From Lysobacteraceae bacterium UBA6001 (GTDB lineage Bacteria > Pseudomonadota > Gammaproteobacteria > Xanthomonadales > Xanthomonadaceae): a stretch of 56,644 bases of DNA. The notes under the pieces were generated by a model. The model saw only the letters and a program-made list of their open reading frames with translations, was not told the DNA's origin and made no database searches. The stretch is taken from the NCBI GenBank assembly GCA_002429615.1, contig DJAN01000196.1, forward strand, positions 1-56,644, written 5' to 3'. Position 1 is the first letter of the stretch; the number at the start of each line of letters is the position of its first letter. Positions 1-9,152 of this stretch are shown piece by piece. A program made the position numbers and the translations under genes.

Positions 1-19
1 CCAACGGTCCCGAAAGGGC
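1..19. repeat. Dispersed repeat, edge copy (inverted partner at the window's right end)
   Basis: The first 19 bases match, on the opposite strand and with one base missing, the stretch at 56602-56621 (core CCAACGGTCCCGAAA). The repeat is cut by the window edge, so its full length is unknown. It looks like a dispersed intergenic repeat rather than coding DNA. Confidence 0.5.
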
Positions 20-513
20 ACCGCCCCCGCAGGCCCTCCAGATCCCCGCGACCGGACAAAGGTGTTGGCGGTTTGCATGCGCCGCATGCGCCCGCCCAAT
101 CGATCTTCTCTCCTCCTCACGCTCCCCGCTCTTCCTTGTAGGAGCGGCTTCAGCCGCGACCGCGCAAAGAGGCGGCGGCACGGGGAAACGAGATAAGGCG
201 ATCTCACCAGGCCCAACGCTTTTGCTTCGGCCCTGCAGCCCTCAACAACCCAACCCACCACGCCCTCCCGCGCAATCAGCGCAAGCCGCCGTGGTGCGCC
301 GCAGCAATATGGCGCAACGCGCACACGCACAAGGAACACCGCGCAGCCTGAAAACCCCCGCACCCCACCGCTTTTCCCGCTACACAGGCCATATATCCCA
401 TTTCGATATACGGATGCCGGTGAGCTATAGCCAAGCGACGGTTTGACAGCGCTATACAAATACACAAACGTACCCGGCGCCGCCGTCGGCCCACCGCCCG
501 ATGGCCTACTTGT
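20..513. other. Non-coding stretch upstream of the GH3 gene
   Basis: No convincing gene is seen; the short open frames here lack family resemblance and overlap each other. The stretch holds one GTAG repeat (138-160), a perfect 6-bp inverted repeat TATATC/GATATA at 392-410, and a consensus-like -35 (TTGACA, 443-448) set inside an imperfect palindrome centred on AGCGCT at 442-460. These may form the promoter and operator of the GH3 gene, but no clear -10 was fixed. Confidence 0.4.
138..160 (+). repeat. GTAG-type REP element (single)
   Basis: A 23-bp unit beginning GTAGGAGCGG and ending CCGCGAC. It contains the self-complementary core GCGGCTTCAGCCGC, able to form a short hairpin. The same unit recurs at about 4904, 8986, 44265, 51355 and 56495. 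It matches the general description of SMAG/REP elements of xanthomonads (GTAG at one end plus a stem-loop). Confidence 0.8.
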
Positions 514-561
514 ATGGAGAACCGTCTCTTGGAAAAGCTGCCTCGTCGCGCGCGTGCGCCG

Positions 562-3147
562 ATGACCCGTCATCTGCTGGCCGCCGCCACCGCCGCCTCG
601 CTGTTCCTGCTCGCCGCCTGCCATCGCGATGGCAACGCGGAGGCCGACAAGACCGCCGCGGCACCGGCCACGCCGGCCGCCGACCAGGCCGTCACCATCC
701 ATCCGGACCAGTGGCCGACGCCGAAGTGGCCGTTCGCCAACGATCCGGCGCTGGAGAAGCGCATCGATGACGTGATGGCGCAGATGAGCGTGGAAGAGAA
801 GGTCGCGCAGACCATCCAGGGCGATATCGCCAGCATCACCCCCGACGATGTGCGCAAGTACCGCATCGGTTCGATCCTCGCCGGCGGCAGCTCCGATCCG
901 GGCGGCAAGTACAACGCCAGCCCGGCCGAGTGGCTCAAGCTCGCTGATGCGTTCTATGAGGCGTCGATGGACACCTCCAAGGGCGGCCACGCGATCCCGA
1001 TCATCTTCGGCATCGATGCGGTGCACGGCCAGAGCAACATCGTCGGGGCGACGCTGTTCCCGCACAACATCGGCCTGGGCGCGATGCGCAACCCCGAGCT
1101 GATCCGCAAGATCGGCGAGGTCACCGCCGCCGAGACCCGCGTCACCGGCATGGAGTGGACCTTCGCGCCGACCGTGGCGGTACCGCAGGACGATCGCTGG
1201 GGCCGCACCTATGAGGGCTACTCCGAGTCGCCGCAGGTGGTGGCCAGCTACGCCGGTGAGATGGTCAAGGGCCTGCAGGGCGAGCCGGGCCAGCCGGGCT
1301 TCCTTGATGGCCACCACGTGATCTCCTCGGTGAAGCACTACGTCGGCGACGGCGGCACCACCGATGGCAAGGACCAGGGCGATACCCAGGTCACCGAGGC
1401 CGAGCTGCGCGACATCCACGCGGCGGGCTATCCGCCGGCGATCGAAGCCGGTGCGCAGGCGGTGATGGCTTCGTTCAACAGCTTCCACGGCGAGAAGATG
1501 CACGGCTACAAGGCCATGCTCACCGACGTGCTGAAGGACCGCATGAACTTCGGCGGCTTCGTGGTCGGCGACTGGAACGGCCACGGCCAGGTCAAGGGCT
1601 GCACCACCACTGATTGCCCGGCCGCGTTCAACGCCGGCCTGGACATGGCGATGGCCTCCGACAGCTGGAAGGGCCTGTACGAGACCGAGCTGGCGGCGGT
1701 GAAGTCCGGCCAGATCACCCAGGAGCGCCTGGACGACGCCGTGCGCCGCATCCTGCGCGTCAAGATGCGCCTGGGCCTGTTCGATGCGGGCAAGCCGTCG
1801 CAGCGTCCGCTGGGTGGCAAGTACGAGCTGCTTGGTTCGCCCGAACACCGCGCCATCGCCCGCCAGGCGGTGCGCGAGTCGCTGGTGCTGCTGAAGAACA
1901 ACGGCGGCACGCTGCCGCTGGATCCGCACAAGCGCATCCTGGTGGCCGGTGACGGCGCCAACGACATGGGCAAGCAGTCCGGCGGCTGGACGCTGAACTG
2001 GCAGGGCACCGGCACCACGCGCGCCGATTACCCGAACGGCAACACCATCTGGGAAGGCCTGAAGCAGCAGATCGACGCGGCCGGCGGCAAGGCCGAGCTG
2101 GCGATCGATGGCCAGTACAAGGCCAAGCCCGACGTGGCGGTGGTGGTGTTCGGCGAGAACCCGTATGCGGAGTTCCAGGGCGATATCGCCACCCTGCTGT
2201 ACAAGCCGGGCGATGACAGCGACCTGGAGCTGCTGAAGAAGTTCAAGGCCGAGGGCATCCCGGTGGTGGCGGTGTTCCTGAGCGGCCGCCCGCTGTGGAT
2301 GAACCGCGAGATCAACACCGCCGATGCGTTCGTGGCCGCCTGGCTGCCGGGCTCGGAAGGCGCCGGCATCGCCGACGTGATCCTGCGCAAGGCCGATGGC
2401 AGCGTGCAGAACGACTTCAAGGGCAAGCTGAGCTTCTCCTGGCCGCGCACCGCGGTGCAGTTCCACAACAACGTGGGCCAGAAGGACTATGACCCGCAGT
2501 TCGCCTTCGGCTACGGCCTGACCTATGCCGACGAGGGCGAGCAGGCCAAGCTGTCCGAGGACTCGGGCGTGAGCGGCGACCAGTCCGCCGGCGGCGTGTA
2601 CTTCAACCGCGGCAAGCCGGCGATCGGCGTGGCGATGCAGCTGTCCAGCGCGACCCAGGCCGACATGCCGGCGACCACCGTGCCGGTGGGCCTGTCCGAT
2701 GGCAGCCTGAAGATGAGCGCGGTCGACCACAAGGCGCAGGAAGATGCGCGCCGCCTGGTCTGGTCGGGTGCGACCGACGCGCGCGTGCAACTGGTGTCGG
2801 GCAAGGCGATCGACCTCAGCCGCGAGACCAACGGCGACATCCTGATGTACGTCACCCTGCGCCGCGACAGCGCGCTCACCGGCCCGCTGTGGCTGGGCGT
2901 GGGCTGTGGCCAGGGCTGTTCGGGCCAGGTCGATATCGGCAAGACCGTGGGCCAGCTGCCGGCCGGCGAGTGGAAGGTGCTGGCGGTGCCGCTGAAGTGC
3001 TTCCAGGCTGCCGGTGCGGATATGACCAAGCTGGTGCAGCTGCCGTACCTGGCCAGCGCCGCGCAGGCCGATCTGTCGTTCTCGCGCATCGCGCTGGGCC
3101 AGAGCCAGGCCGACGTGGTCGCGGTGGACTGCGCGACCAGCAAGTAA
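562..3147 (+). CDS. Exported GH3 exo-beta-1,4/1,3-glucosidase lipoprotein (ExoP/CelD type)
   Basis: Releases glucose from the non-reducing end of beta-glucans or cello-oligosaccharides in the periplasm or outer membrane. Starting at 562 (861 aa) gives a clean lipoprotein signal with LAAC and lipid-attachment Cys20; an earlier in-frame ATG at 514 would put 16 residues before it. The GH3 N-terminal barrel carries KHYVGDGGT (K258-H259) and GFVVGDWNG, where Asp337 is the expected nucleophile. The GH3 C-terminal domain follows (about 400-630). The last 200 residues resemble the beta-sandwich of exo-glucanase ExoP. It is followed by a terminator and a sodium/sugar symporter, which fits uptake of the released glucose. 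Substrate range is inferred from family only. Confidence 0.9.
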   Translation: MTRHLLAAATAASLFLLAACHRDGNAEADKTAAAPATPAADQAVTIHPDQWPTPKWPFANDPALEKRIDDVMAQMSVEEKVAQTIQGDIASITPDDVRKYRIGSILAGGSSDPGGKYNASPAEWLKLADAFYEASMDTSKGGHAIPIIFGIDAVHGQSNIVGATLFPHNIGLGAMRNPELIRKIGEVTAAETRVTGMEWTFAPTVAVPQDDRWGRTYEGYSESPQVVASYAGEMVKGLQGEPGQPGFLDGHHVISSVKHYVGDGGTTDGKDQGDTQVTEAELRDIHAAGYPPAIEAGAQAVMASFNSFHGEKMHGYKAMLTDVLKDRMNFGGFVVGDWNGHGQVKGCTTTDCPAAFNAGLDMAMASDSWKGLYETELAAVKSGQITQERLDDAVRRILRVKMRLGLFDAGKPSQRPLGGKYELLGSPEHRAIARQAVRESLVLLKNNGGTLPLDPHKRILVAGDGANDMGKQSGGWTLNWQGTGTTRADYPNGNTIWEGLKQQIDAAGGKAELAIDGQYKAKPDVAVVVFGENPYAEFQGDIATLLYKPGDDSDLELLKKFKAEGIPVVAVFLSGRPLWMNREINTADAFVAAWLPGSEGAGIADVILRKADGSVQNDFKGKLSFSWPRTAVQFHNNVGQKDYDPQFAFGYGLTYADEGEQAKLSEDSGVSGDQSAGGVYFNRGKPAIGVAMQLSSATQADMPATTVPVGLSDGSLKMSAVDHKAQEDARRLVWSGATDARVQLVSGKAIDLSRETNGDILMYVTLRRDSALTGPLWLGVGCGQGCSGQVDIGKTVGQLPAGEWKVLAVPLKCFQAAGADMTKLVQLPYLASAAQADLSFSRIALGQSQADVVAVDCATSK

Positions 3148-3156
3148 GCAACGCCA

Positions 3157-3190
3157 CGCGCGGCGGCCGGGGAGGCCGCCGCGCGTTTTT
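3157..3190 (+). terminator. Rho-independent terminator after the GH3 gene
   Basis: A 12-bp perfect GC-rich stem (3157-3168 with 3174-3185), a 5-nt loop, then TTTTT. It separates the glucosidase from the symporter, so the symporter may have its own promoter or receive read-through. Confidence 0.85.
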
Positions 3191-3246
3191 CCAAGCAATG
3201 AGCCGACGCAGCCGCGCGCCGCGGGCGTCTGGCCGGGAGAAGTGCA

Positions 3247-4809
3247 GTGGGTCTGGCGACACTCGATATCGTGATCGTGCTGGTGTATCTGGCCGGCATC
3301 TTCGTGCTTGCGCAGTGGGTTTCGCGCGAGAAGGCAGGGCATGACAAGAGCGCGGAAGACTACTTCCTCGCCAGCAAGTCGCTGCCGTGGTGGGCGATCG
3401 GCGCTTCGCTGATCGCGGCGAACATCTCCGCCGAGCAGATCATCGGCATGGCCGGTTCCGGCTATGCGATCGGCCTGGCGATCGCGTCCTACGAGTGGAT
3501 GGCGGCGCTGACGCTGCTGATCGTGGGCAAGTTCTTCCTGCCGATCTTCCTGCGCAACGGCATCTACACCATGCCGCAGTTCCTGGAGCGGCGTTACGGC
3601 AACCGCATCCGCACGCTGATGGCGGTGTTCTGGCTCGGCCTGTACGTGTTCGTCAACCTGACCTCGATCCTGTGGCTGGGTTCGATCGCGGTGACCCAGG
3701 TCACCGGCATGGACCAGATGCTGGCGCTGGCGCTGATCGGCATCTTCGCGCTGCTGTACCAGCTGTACGGCGGCCTGAAGGCGGTGGCGCTGACCGACAT
3801 CGTGCAGGTCTCGCTGCTGGTACTGGGCGGCCTGCTGGTGGCCGGCCTGACCCTGTCGCGCATCGGTGACGGCGCCGGCGTGGTGGAAGGCTTCAAGCAC
3901 CTGTGGAATGCCCATCCGGAGCACTTCCACATGATCCTGTCCAAGGACAACCCGTTCTACAAGGACCTGCCGGGCCTGAGCGTGCTGCTGGGCGGGCTGT
4001 GGATCATGAACATCAGCTACTGGGGCTTCAACCAGTACATCATCCAGCGCGCGCTGGCCGCCAAGAACATCGGCGAGGCGCAGAAGGGCATGGTGTTCGC
4101 CGCGTTCCTGAAGCTGCTGATGCCGGTGGTGATCGTGGTGCCGGGCATCGCCGCGGTGGTACTGGCGCCGGACCTGGCCAAGCCGGACCAGGCGTATCCG
4201 ACCATGATGCAGCTGCTGCCCAGCGGCATCCTCGGCCTGGTGTTCGCGGCGCTGGTGGCGGCGATCGTGGCCTCGCTGGCGTCGAAGATCAATTCGGTGG
4301 CGACCATCTTCACCCTGGACTTCTACGCCAAGTCGCGCCCGCAGGCCGACCAGAAGCACCTGGTGCGCGTGGGCCGCATCGTCGCCATCGTGGCGGTGAT
4401 CGTCGGCATCCTCACCGCGCGTCCGCTGCTGGGTGGCTTCGACCAGGGCTTCCAGTACATCCAGGAGTTCACCGGCTTCTTCACCCCGGGCATCGTGGTG
4501 ATCTTCATGCTGGGCCTGTTCTGGAAGCGCGCCAACGAAGCCGGCGCGCTGACCGCGGCGATCGGTTCGTTCGCGCTGTCGATCGTGTTCAAGCTGGCGT
4601 GGCCGTCGCTGCCGTTCATGGACCGCGTCGGCGTGGTGTTCCTGGCCTCGCTGGTGGCCGCGGTGCTGGTGTCGCTGGCGACCAAGGCGCAGCCGGATCG
4701 CGACATGATCCGTACCGACGACGTGCGCTACGGCACGCCGATGACCTTCAACATGGGCGCGGTGGGCGTGATCGCGATCCTGATCGCGCTGTACGCCGCG
4801 TTCTGGTGA
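3247..4809 (+). CDS. Sodium/sugar (probably glucose) symporter, SSS family
   Basis: A 520-aa polytopic inner-membrane protein of the solute:sodium symporter family (vSGLT-like), with about 14 hydrophobic segments. The N-terminal third holds the family pattern of a charged ASKSLPWW loop followed by ISAEQIIGMAGSGY. The start is GTG at 3247 with GGAGAAG 5-10 nt upstream. Its place just after the secreted GH3 glucosidase suggests that it takes up the glucose released by that enzyme; the substrate is inferred from context and family. Confidence 0.85.
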   Translation: MGLATLDIVIVLVYLAGIFVLAQWVSREKAGHDKSAEDYFLASKSLPWWAIGASLIAANISAEQIIGMAGSGYAIGLAIASYEWMAALTLLIVGKFFLPIFLRNGIYTMPQFLERRYGNRIRTLMAVFWLGLYVFVNLTSILWLGSIAVTQVTGMDQMLALALIGIFALLYQLYGGLKAVALTDIVQVSLLVLGGLLVAGLTLSRIGDGAGVVEGFKHLWNAHPEHFHMILSKDNPFYKDLPGLSVLLGGLWIMNISYWGFNQYIIQRALAAKNIGEAQKGMVFAAFLKLLMPVVIVVPGIAAVVLAPDLAKPDQAYPTMMQLLPSGILGLVFAALVAAIVASLASKINSVATIFTLDFYAKSRPQADQKHLVRVGRIVAIVAVIVGILTARPLLGGFDQGFQYIQEFTGFFTPGIVVIFMLGLFWKRANEAGALTAAIGSFALSIVFKLAWPSLPFMDRVGVVFLASLVAAVLVSLATKAQPDRDMIRTDDVRYGTPMTFNMGAVGVIAILIALYAAFW

Positions 4810-4829
4810 GTGGGCGCTGATGTGGAACG

Positions 4830-4862
4830 AAGAAGGCCGCCCTCGGGCGGCCTTCTTGTTTT
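4830..4862 (+). terminator. Terminator after the symporter gene
   Basis: A 13-bp inverted repeat, AAGAAGGCCGCCC with GGGCGGCCTTCTT (4830-4857), is followed by GTTTT. It lies between convergent genes, and the A-rich left flank is short, so it mainly serves the plus strand. Confidence 0.8.
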
Positions 4863-4903
4863 GGGGTGTCCGGGCAGCGGGTGATCTCCGACACCCCCTC
4901 CCT

Positions 4904-4963
4904 GTAGGAGCGGCTTCAGCCGCGACCCGACCATCCAGCAGTCGCGGCTGAAGCCGCTCCTAC
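4904..4963. repeat. Inverted pair of GTAG-type REP elements
   Basis: Two perfect 23-bp copies of the GTAG repeat, at 4904-4926 (plus) and 4941-4963 (minus), are separated by 14 bp, giving a BIME-like structure. It sits between the convergent 3' ends of the symporter gene and regA. Confidence 0.85.
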
Positions 4964-4982
4964 AAGAACGACAACGATCGCC

Positions 4983-5543
4983 TCAGCGCCCCGGGCTCGG
5001 CCGCTTGGTCAGCTTGCGCTGCAGCGAACGCCGGTGCATGCCCAGCAACCGCGCCGCGGCCGAGATATTCCCGCCGGTCTCGTGCAGCGCCTGCTGGATG
5101 TGTTCCCACTGCAGGCGGCTGAGCGGCGTCATCATCTCCGGCGTGCTGTCCTCGCCCTCGGCTTCCGGCAGTTCCTCGTCATCCTCGCCCAGTGCGCGCA
5201 GGATGGTCGGGATGTTCGCCGGCTTGGGCAGGTAATCGTCCGCGCCCTGCTTGATCGCTTCCACCGCGGTGGCGATGCTGGCGTAGCCGGTGACCAGCAG
5301 GATGCGCATGTCGGCGCGGATCGCCCGCAGCGGCTGGATCAGGGTCAGGCCCGAATCCTGGCCGAGCTTGAGGTCGATCAGCGCGAAGTCCGGCCGCGAC
5401 TGCCGTGCCACGCTCAGCGCGCTGGCCGCGTCGCTGGCGGTCACCGTCTCCACGCCATGCCGCGCCAGACTGCGCTGCAGCGTGCGCAGGTACAGCGCGT
5501 CGTCATCGACCAGCAGGCCCAGGTGGGTGGTGGGCGTGCTCAC
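4983..5543 (-). CDS. regA: RegA/PrrA/ActR-family response regulator
   Basis: DNA-binding response regulator partnered with the RegB-like kinase directly upstream. The receiver domain fills residues about 8-125, with acidic pocket VDDD and phospho-acceptor Asp57 (ALIDLKLG). A linker is followed by a Fis-type helix-turn-helix at the C-terminus (ISAARLLGMHRRSLQRKL-type pattern), almost identical in form to RegA proteins. A GTG start at 5543 gives 186 aa, the normal length for RegA. Longer in-frame starts run back to 5720 and would overlap the kinase gene by 80 bp, adding a proline/glycine-rich tail foreign to the family. Known homologues control respiration, redox and energy genes. Confidence 0.85.
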   Translation of the reverse strand: MSTPTTHLGLLVDDDALYLRTLQRSLARHGVETVTASDAASALSVARQSRPDFALIDLKLGQDSGLTLIQPLRAIRADMRILLVTGYASIATAVEAIKQGADDYLPKPANIPTILRALGEDDEELPEAEGEDSTPEMMTPLSRLQWEHIQQALHETGGNISAAARLLGMHRRSLQRKLTKRPSPGR

Positions 5544-5638
5544 GGCCGGGCTCCCGGCGCCGAGCAGCGCGGGTGAGGGTGGGGCGGCGTGCGCGCCGAT
5601 CGAAATGCCACGGGAATCTCCTTGCTGCTGCCACGGGT

Positions 5639-6871
5639 TCACGACGTCGTCTCCTCCGCCACCGGCAGCGGCAGGCGGAAACCCACCCGCGCACCACTGC
5701 CCTGGGCAGGTTGCATCCACAGTTCACCGGCCAGACGCTCGACGGTGGCATGCGACAGGGCCAGGCCGACGCCCATCCCGTGCCGCTTGCCGCTGTCGAA
5801 CAGGGTATTGGGCAGGGTGGCCTTGGCGGTGTCGAAGCCAGCCCCATAATCGCGCACTTCGCCGAGCAGTTGGCCGCCGGCGATGCGCAGTTCCAGATCC
5901 ACGCGGGGCCGGCCGGCACGTTCGCTGGCGTCGGCGGCGTTGTTCAGCAGCACCATCAGCAGGTGGCCCACGCCCGGTTCCAGGCGCAGCGGCATCGGTG
6001 CATCGAGATTGCGCTGCAGCTGCACGTTGGGCCGCACCAGGCGCCACTGCGCCAGCACTTCCTGCACGGTCACCGCTTCCTGCGCATTGCTGCGGTCGGC
6101 CGGCGCGGCCAGTGCCAGCACGCGCTCATGGCACAGCACCAGCAGCTCGCGCAGCGTATCGAGGTCCTCGCGCAGTTCGCCCTGCTGGGATTGTTCGGCG
6201 ATGTCGTCCACCAGCAGGGTCATCGTCGCCAGCGGGGTGTTCAGTTCGTGCGCCACCGAGGCGGCGTGGGTGGCCAGGGTGACGATGCCCTCGTTGCGGG
6301 CGAAGCGTTCGCGCAGCGTGGCCAGTTCCTGCTCGCGCCGACGCAGCGAGAACGCCAGCCGGGTGGTGAACACCACCACCACCACCGAGCACAGCAGGAA
6401 GTTCAGCGCCACGCCGCACAGGTAGAGCACGCGCGGGTCCACATGGCCGGCCGGCAGCGGCAGGCCGAACGTGGCGCTGAGCGCGTAGCCGAGCACGCAG
6501 GCCGCGGCCACCGCCAGGCCCCAGGCCAGCGGCAGGGCGAACGCGGCCAAGGCGATCAGCACCAGGAACAGCGAGCCGAACGGGTTGGCGATGCCGCCGC
6601 TCCAGCCGATCATCCAGGTCAGCACGACCACATCGACCAGCACGTGGCCGAAGGCGGTGGCGGGGCCGATCGGCCGCTCCAGCCCGACCCGCCAGCGCGC
6701 ATACAGGTTGAACACCGCCAGCGCGGCGACGCCCGCCCACAGCGGCGGCTGCGGCAGGGCCATGCCCAGTGCCCAGGTCGCGACCAGGATGGTGACGGCC
6801 TGGCCGGCGGTGGCCAGCCAGCGCAGGCTGCACAGGGTGCGGAGGAAGGAGGCGTTGTTGCTGTTGTCCAT
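5639..6871 (-). CDS. regB: RegB/PrrB-family redox-sensing histidine kinase
   Basis: A 410-aa membrane kinase. The N-terminal half has about six membrane segments and holds GGIANPF (92-98), matching the GGxxNPF quinone-binding heptapeptide known in RegB. The H-box is AHELNTPLATM with His208 as the phosphorylation site. Cys247 (LLVLCHER) falls where RegB carries its redox-active Cys. The ATPase domain follows, with N, G1 (DYGAGFD) and G2 (GMGVGLAL) boxes. The stop lies 95 bp before the regA start, so the two are probably one operon in kinase-regulator order. Both known redox-sensing features of the family are visible. Confidence 0.9.
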   Translation of the reverse strand: MDNSNNASFLRTLCSLRWLATAGQAVTILVATWALGMALPQPPLWAGVAALAVFNLYARWRVGLERPIGPATAFGHVLVDVVVLTWMIGWSGGIANPFGSLFLVLIALAAFALPLAWGLAVAAACVLGYALSATFGLPLPAGHVDPRVLYLCGVALNFLLCSVVVVVFTTRLAFSLRRREQELATLRERFARNEGIVTLATHAASVAHELNTPLATMTLLVDDIAEQSQQGELREDLDTLRELLVLCHERVLALAAPADRSNAQEAVTVQEVLAQWRLVRPNVQLQRNLDAPMPLRLEPGVGHLLMVLLNNAADASERAGRPRVDLELRIAGGQLLGEVRDYGAGFDTAKATLPNTLFDSGKRHGMGVGLALSHATVERLAGELWMQPAQGSGARVGFRLPLPVAEETTS

Positions 6872-7018
6872 CAGGGCGCCATGCTATGCGGTCGCGCGCG
6901 GTGACGCATGCGACAGTCTGTCACAGCGCATGACGGGCACCGGCAGGGCGCGCGGGCCGGGGAGGCACCGGCGACGGAAGTTGGCGCGCATTGGGCCGGC
7001 TCGCACTAAAATGGGGGC

Positions 7019-8284
7019 ATGCATGACGCCGTGACCCGCCCAACCCCGCCCGCCGAGACCGGCGCCTGGCCCCGTCGCCTGACCCAGCCGGTCCGTATCG
7101 GCAATGTCACCGTCGGCGGCGGCAAGCCGGTGGTGGTGCAGTCGATGACCAACACCGACACCGCCGACGTCGCCGCCAGCGTCAAGCAGGTCGCCGAGCT
7201 GTGGCGCGCCGGGTCGGAAATGGTGCGCCTGACGGTCAACAACCCGGAGTCCGCCGCGGCGATTCCGCGCATCGTCGACAAGCTGGCGATGATGGGCATC
7301 GAGGTGCCGCTGATCGGCGACTTCCACTACAACGGCCACCAGCTGCTGACCGGCGAGCCGGCCTGTGCCGAAGCGCTGGCCAAGTACCGCATCAACCCGG
7401 GCAACGTCGGCTTCGGCAAGAAGAAGGACCTGCAGTTCGCCCAGCTGATCGAGTTCGCCATCCGCTACGGCAAGCCGGTGCGCATCGGCGCCAACTGGGG
7501 CTCGCTGGACCAGAGCCTGGCCGCGCAGCTGATGGACGAGAACTCGCGCCGCGAGCAGCCCTGGGATGCCGGCCGCGTGCTGCGCGAGGCGCTGATCCGC
7601 TCGGCGGTGGACTCGGCCGAACGCGCGGTGGAGCTGGGCCTGGCGCGCGATCGCATCGTGCTGTCGGCCAAGGTGTCCGGCGTGCAGGAGCTGATCGCGG
7701 TGTATCGCGACATGTCCGCGCGCTGCGACTTCGCGCTGCACCTGGGCCTGACCGAGGCCGGTATCGGCAGCAAGGGCATCGTCGCCTCGGCGGCGGCGTT
7801 GTCGGTGCTGCTGCAGGAAGGTATCGGCGACACCATCCGCATCTCGCTGACGCCCGAGCCGGGGCAGTCGCGCACGCAGGAAGTGATCGTCGCGCAGGAA
7901 CTGCTGCAGACCACCGGCCAGCGCGCCTTCACCCCGCTGGTCACCGCCTGCCCGGGCTGCGGGCGCACCACCTCCGAATTCTTCCAGGAGCTGGCCAAGG
8001 TCGTGCAGAACCATGTGCGCGGGCGCATGCCGGAGTGGAAGATCAGCCATCCGGGCGCGGAGAACATGACCCTGGCGGTGATGGGCTGCGTGGTCAACGG
8101 GCCAGGCGAATCGCGCCACGCCAACATCGGCATCTCGCTGCCGGGCACGGGCGAGGCGCCGTCCGCGCCGGTGTTCGTGGATGGCGAGAAGAAGGTGACG
8201 CTGCGTGGCGAGAACATCGCGCAGGAGTTCGTCGCGCTGATCGACGAGTACGTCGAAACCCGCTATGCCCGTCCGGCCGGCTGA
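7019..8284 (+). CDS. ispG: 4-hydroxy-3-methylbut-2-enyl diphosphate synthase (IspG/GcpE)
   Basis: Cytosolic [4Fe-4S] enzyme of the MEP isoprenoid pathway that converts MEcPP to HMBPP. The 421-aa protein has the N-terminal TIM-barrel signature ([14 protein letters not shown]) and the cluster ligands Cys311, Cys314 (ACPGCGRT) and Cys357 (GCVVNGPGE), with the conserved Glu following. The length is that of the longer proteobacterial form. The start is ATG at 7019 behind an A/T-rich TAAAAT at 7005-7010 that may be the -10. Its 3' end overlaps the PAP2 gene by 20 bp. Confidence 0.95.
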   Translation: MHDAVTRPTPPAETGAWPRRLTQPVRIGNVTVGGGKPVVVQSMTNTDTADVAASVKQVAELWRAGSEMVRLTVNNPESAAAIPRIVDKLAMMGIEVPLIGDFHYNGHQLLTGEPACAEALAKYRINPGNVGFGKKKDLQFAQLIEFAIRYGKPVRIGANWGSLDQSLAAQLMDENSRREQPWDAGRVLREALIRSAVDSAERAVELGLARDRIVLSAKVSGVQELIAVYRDMSARCDFALHLGLTEAGIGSKGIVASAAALSVLLQEGIGDTIRISLTPEPGQSRTQEVIVAQELLQTTGQRAFTPLVTACPGCGRTTSEFFQELAKVVQNHVRGRMPEWKISHPGAENMTLAVMGCVVNGPGESRHANIGISLPGTGEAPSAPVFVDGEKKVTLRGENIAQEFVALIDEYVETRYARPAG

Positions 8285-8972
8285 GAGCCCGGCCGGATTC
8301 CGTCACTGGCTGGGCCGCAACGCCTGGCGCATCGTGCTGCTGTTCGGTGGCGTGCTGCTGCCGCTGGGCGTGTTCGCCAGCCTGGCCGATGAAGTCCACG
8401 AACTGGAAAACTTCTTCTTCGACGATCCGCTGCTGTGGCGGCTGCGCGGCTGGGCGACGCCCGCGCTGGACGGCGCGTTCGTGCTGGTCTCGAAGCTGGG
8501 TTACCAGTGGGGGCTGATTCCGGTCGACACGCTGATCGTGCTGGTGCTGCTGGGCATGCGGCGCTGGCGCGAGGCGACGTTCGCGTTGCTGGGGTTCGTG
8601 GGGTCGGCGATGTTGAATATCGGGGCCAAGCAGTTCTTCCAGCGTGAGCGGCCGAGCCTGTGGGAGTCGATCGCGCCGGAAAGCACCTTCAGTTTCCCCA
8701 GCGGGCATGCGATGGGCTCGATGACGCTGGCCGCGGTGCTGGTGGCGCTGGCGTGGCGCACGCGCTGGCGCTGGCCGGTGGCCTGCATGGCGGGGGCTTT
8801 CGTCCTGCTGGTGGGGGTATCGCGCGTGTACCTAGGGGTGCATTACCCCTCGGACATCCTGGCCGGCTGGTGCGCGGCGCTGGCCTGGGTGACCGGCTTG
8901 TACCTGGTGCTGTTCCGTGGGCATCGGCGGCCGTGGCGGCGGCATCGAGCGGTGTCGCCGCCGTCGCTGTAG
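8265..8972 (+). CDS. PAP2-family membrane phosphatase
   Basis: A 235-aa inner-membrane acid phosphatase of the PAP2 superfamily, with about five or six transmembrane segments. All three signature blocks are present: KQFFQRERP, then [10 protein letters not shown], then [12 protein letters not shown], which supply the catalytic His and phosphate-binding Arg residues. Likely substrates are phosphatidic acid, PGP or undecaprenyl diphosphate; sequence alone does not decide. It overlaps ispG by 20 bp, so it is probably cotranscribed. Undecaprenyl-PP recycling would fit the isoprenoid neighbour but is inference. Confidence 0.85.
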   Translation: MPVRPAESPAGFRHWLGRNAWRIVLLFGGVLLPLGVFASLADEVHELENFFFDDPLLWRLRGWATPALDGAFVLVSKLGYQWGLIPVDTLIVLVLLGMRRWREATFALLGFVGSAMLNIGAKQFFQRERPSLWESIAPESTFSFPSGHAMGSMTLAAVLVALAWRTRWRWPVACMAGAFVLLVGVSRVYLGVHYPSDILAGWCAALAWVTGLYLVLFRGHRRPWRRHRAVSPPSL

Positions 8973-8985
8973 GCTGTTCCTTGTT

Positions 8986-9101
8986 GTAGGAGCGGCTTCA
9001 GCCGCGACCGCCATCCAACAGCCCGCGACGCTGCTTGTCCGGGCTGTTAAGCCTCTCCCACAAAGGAAGATGTCCGCGGTCGCGGCTGAAGCCGCTCCTA
9101 C
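8986..9101. repeat. Composite GTAG-type REP structure (inverted pair)
   Basis: A plus copy at 8986-9008 and a minus copy at 9079-9101 flank 70 bp containing CCAACAG and TCCCACAA (9056-9063). The same internal words occur, with similar spacing, after the copy at 44265. It lies between the convergent PAP2 and racemase genes. Confidence 0.8.
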
Positions 9102-9152
9102 AAAAAAATTCGCAGGACGCGGCGAGAGAGCAGAGGGCCGGCTGATCAAAGA

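Noticed and set aside
4904..9101. CRISPR array from the repeated GTAG units
   Set aside because: Copies are scattered kilobases apart or in inverted pairs, not in regular direct repeats, and no cas genes are present.
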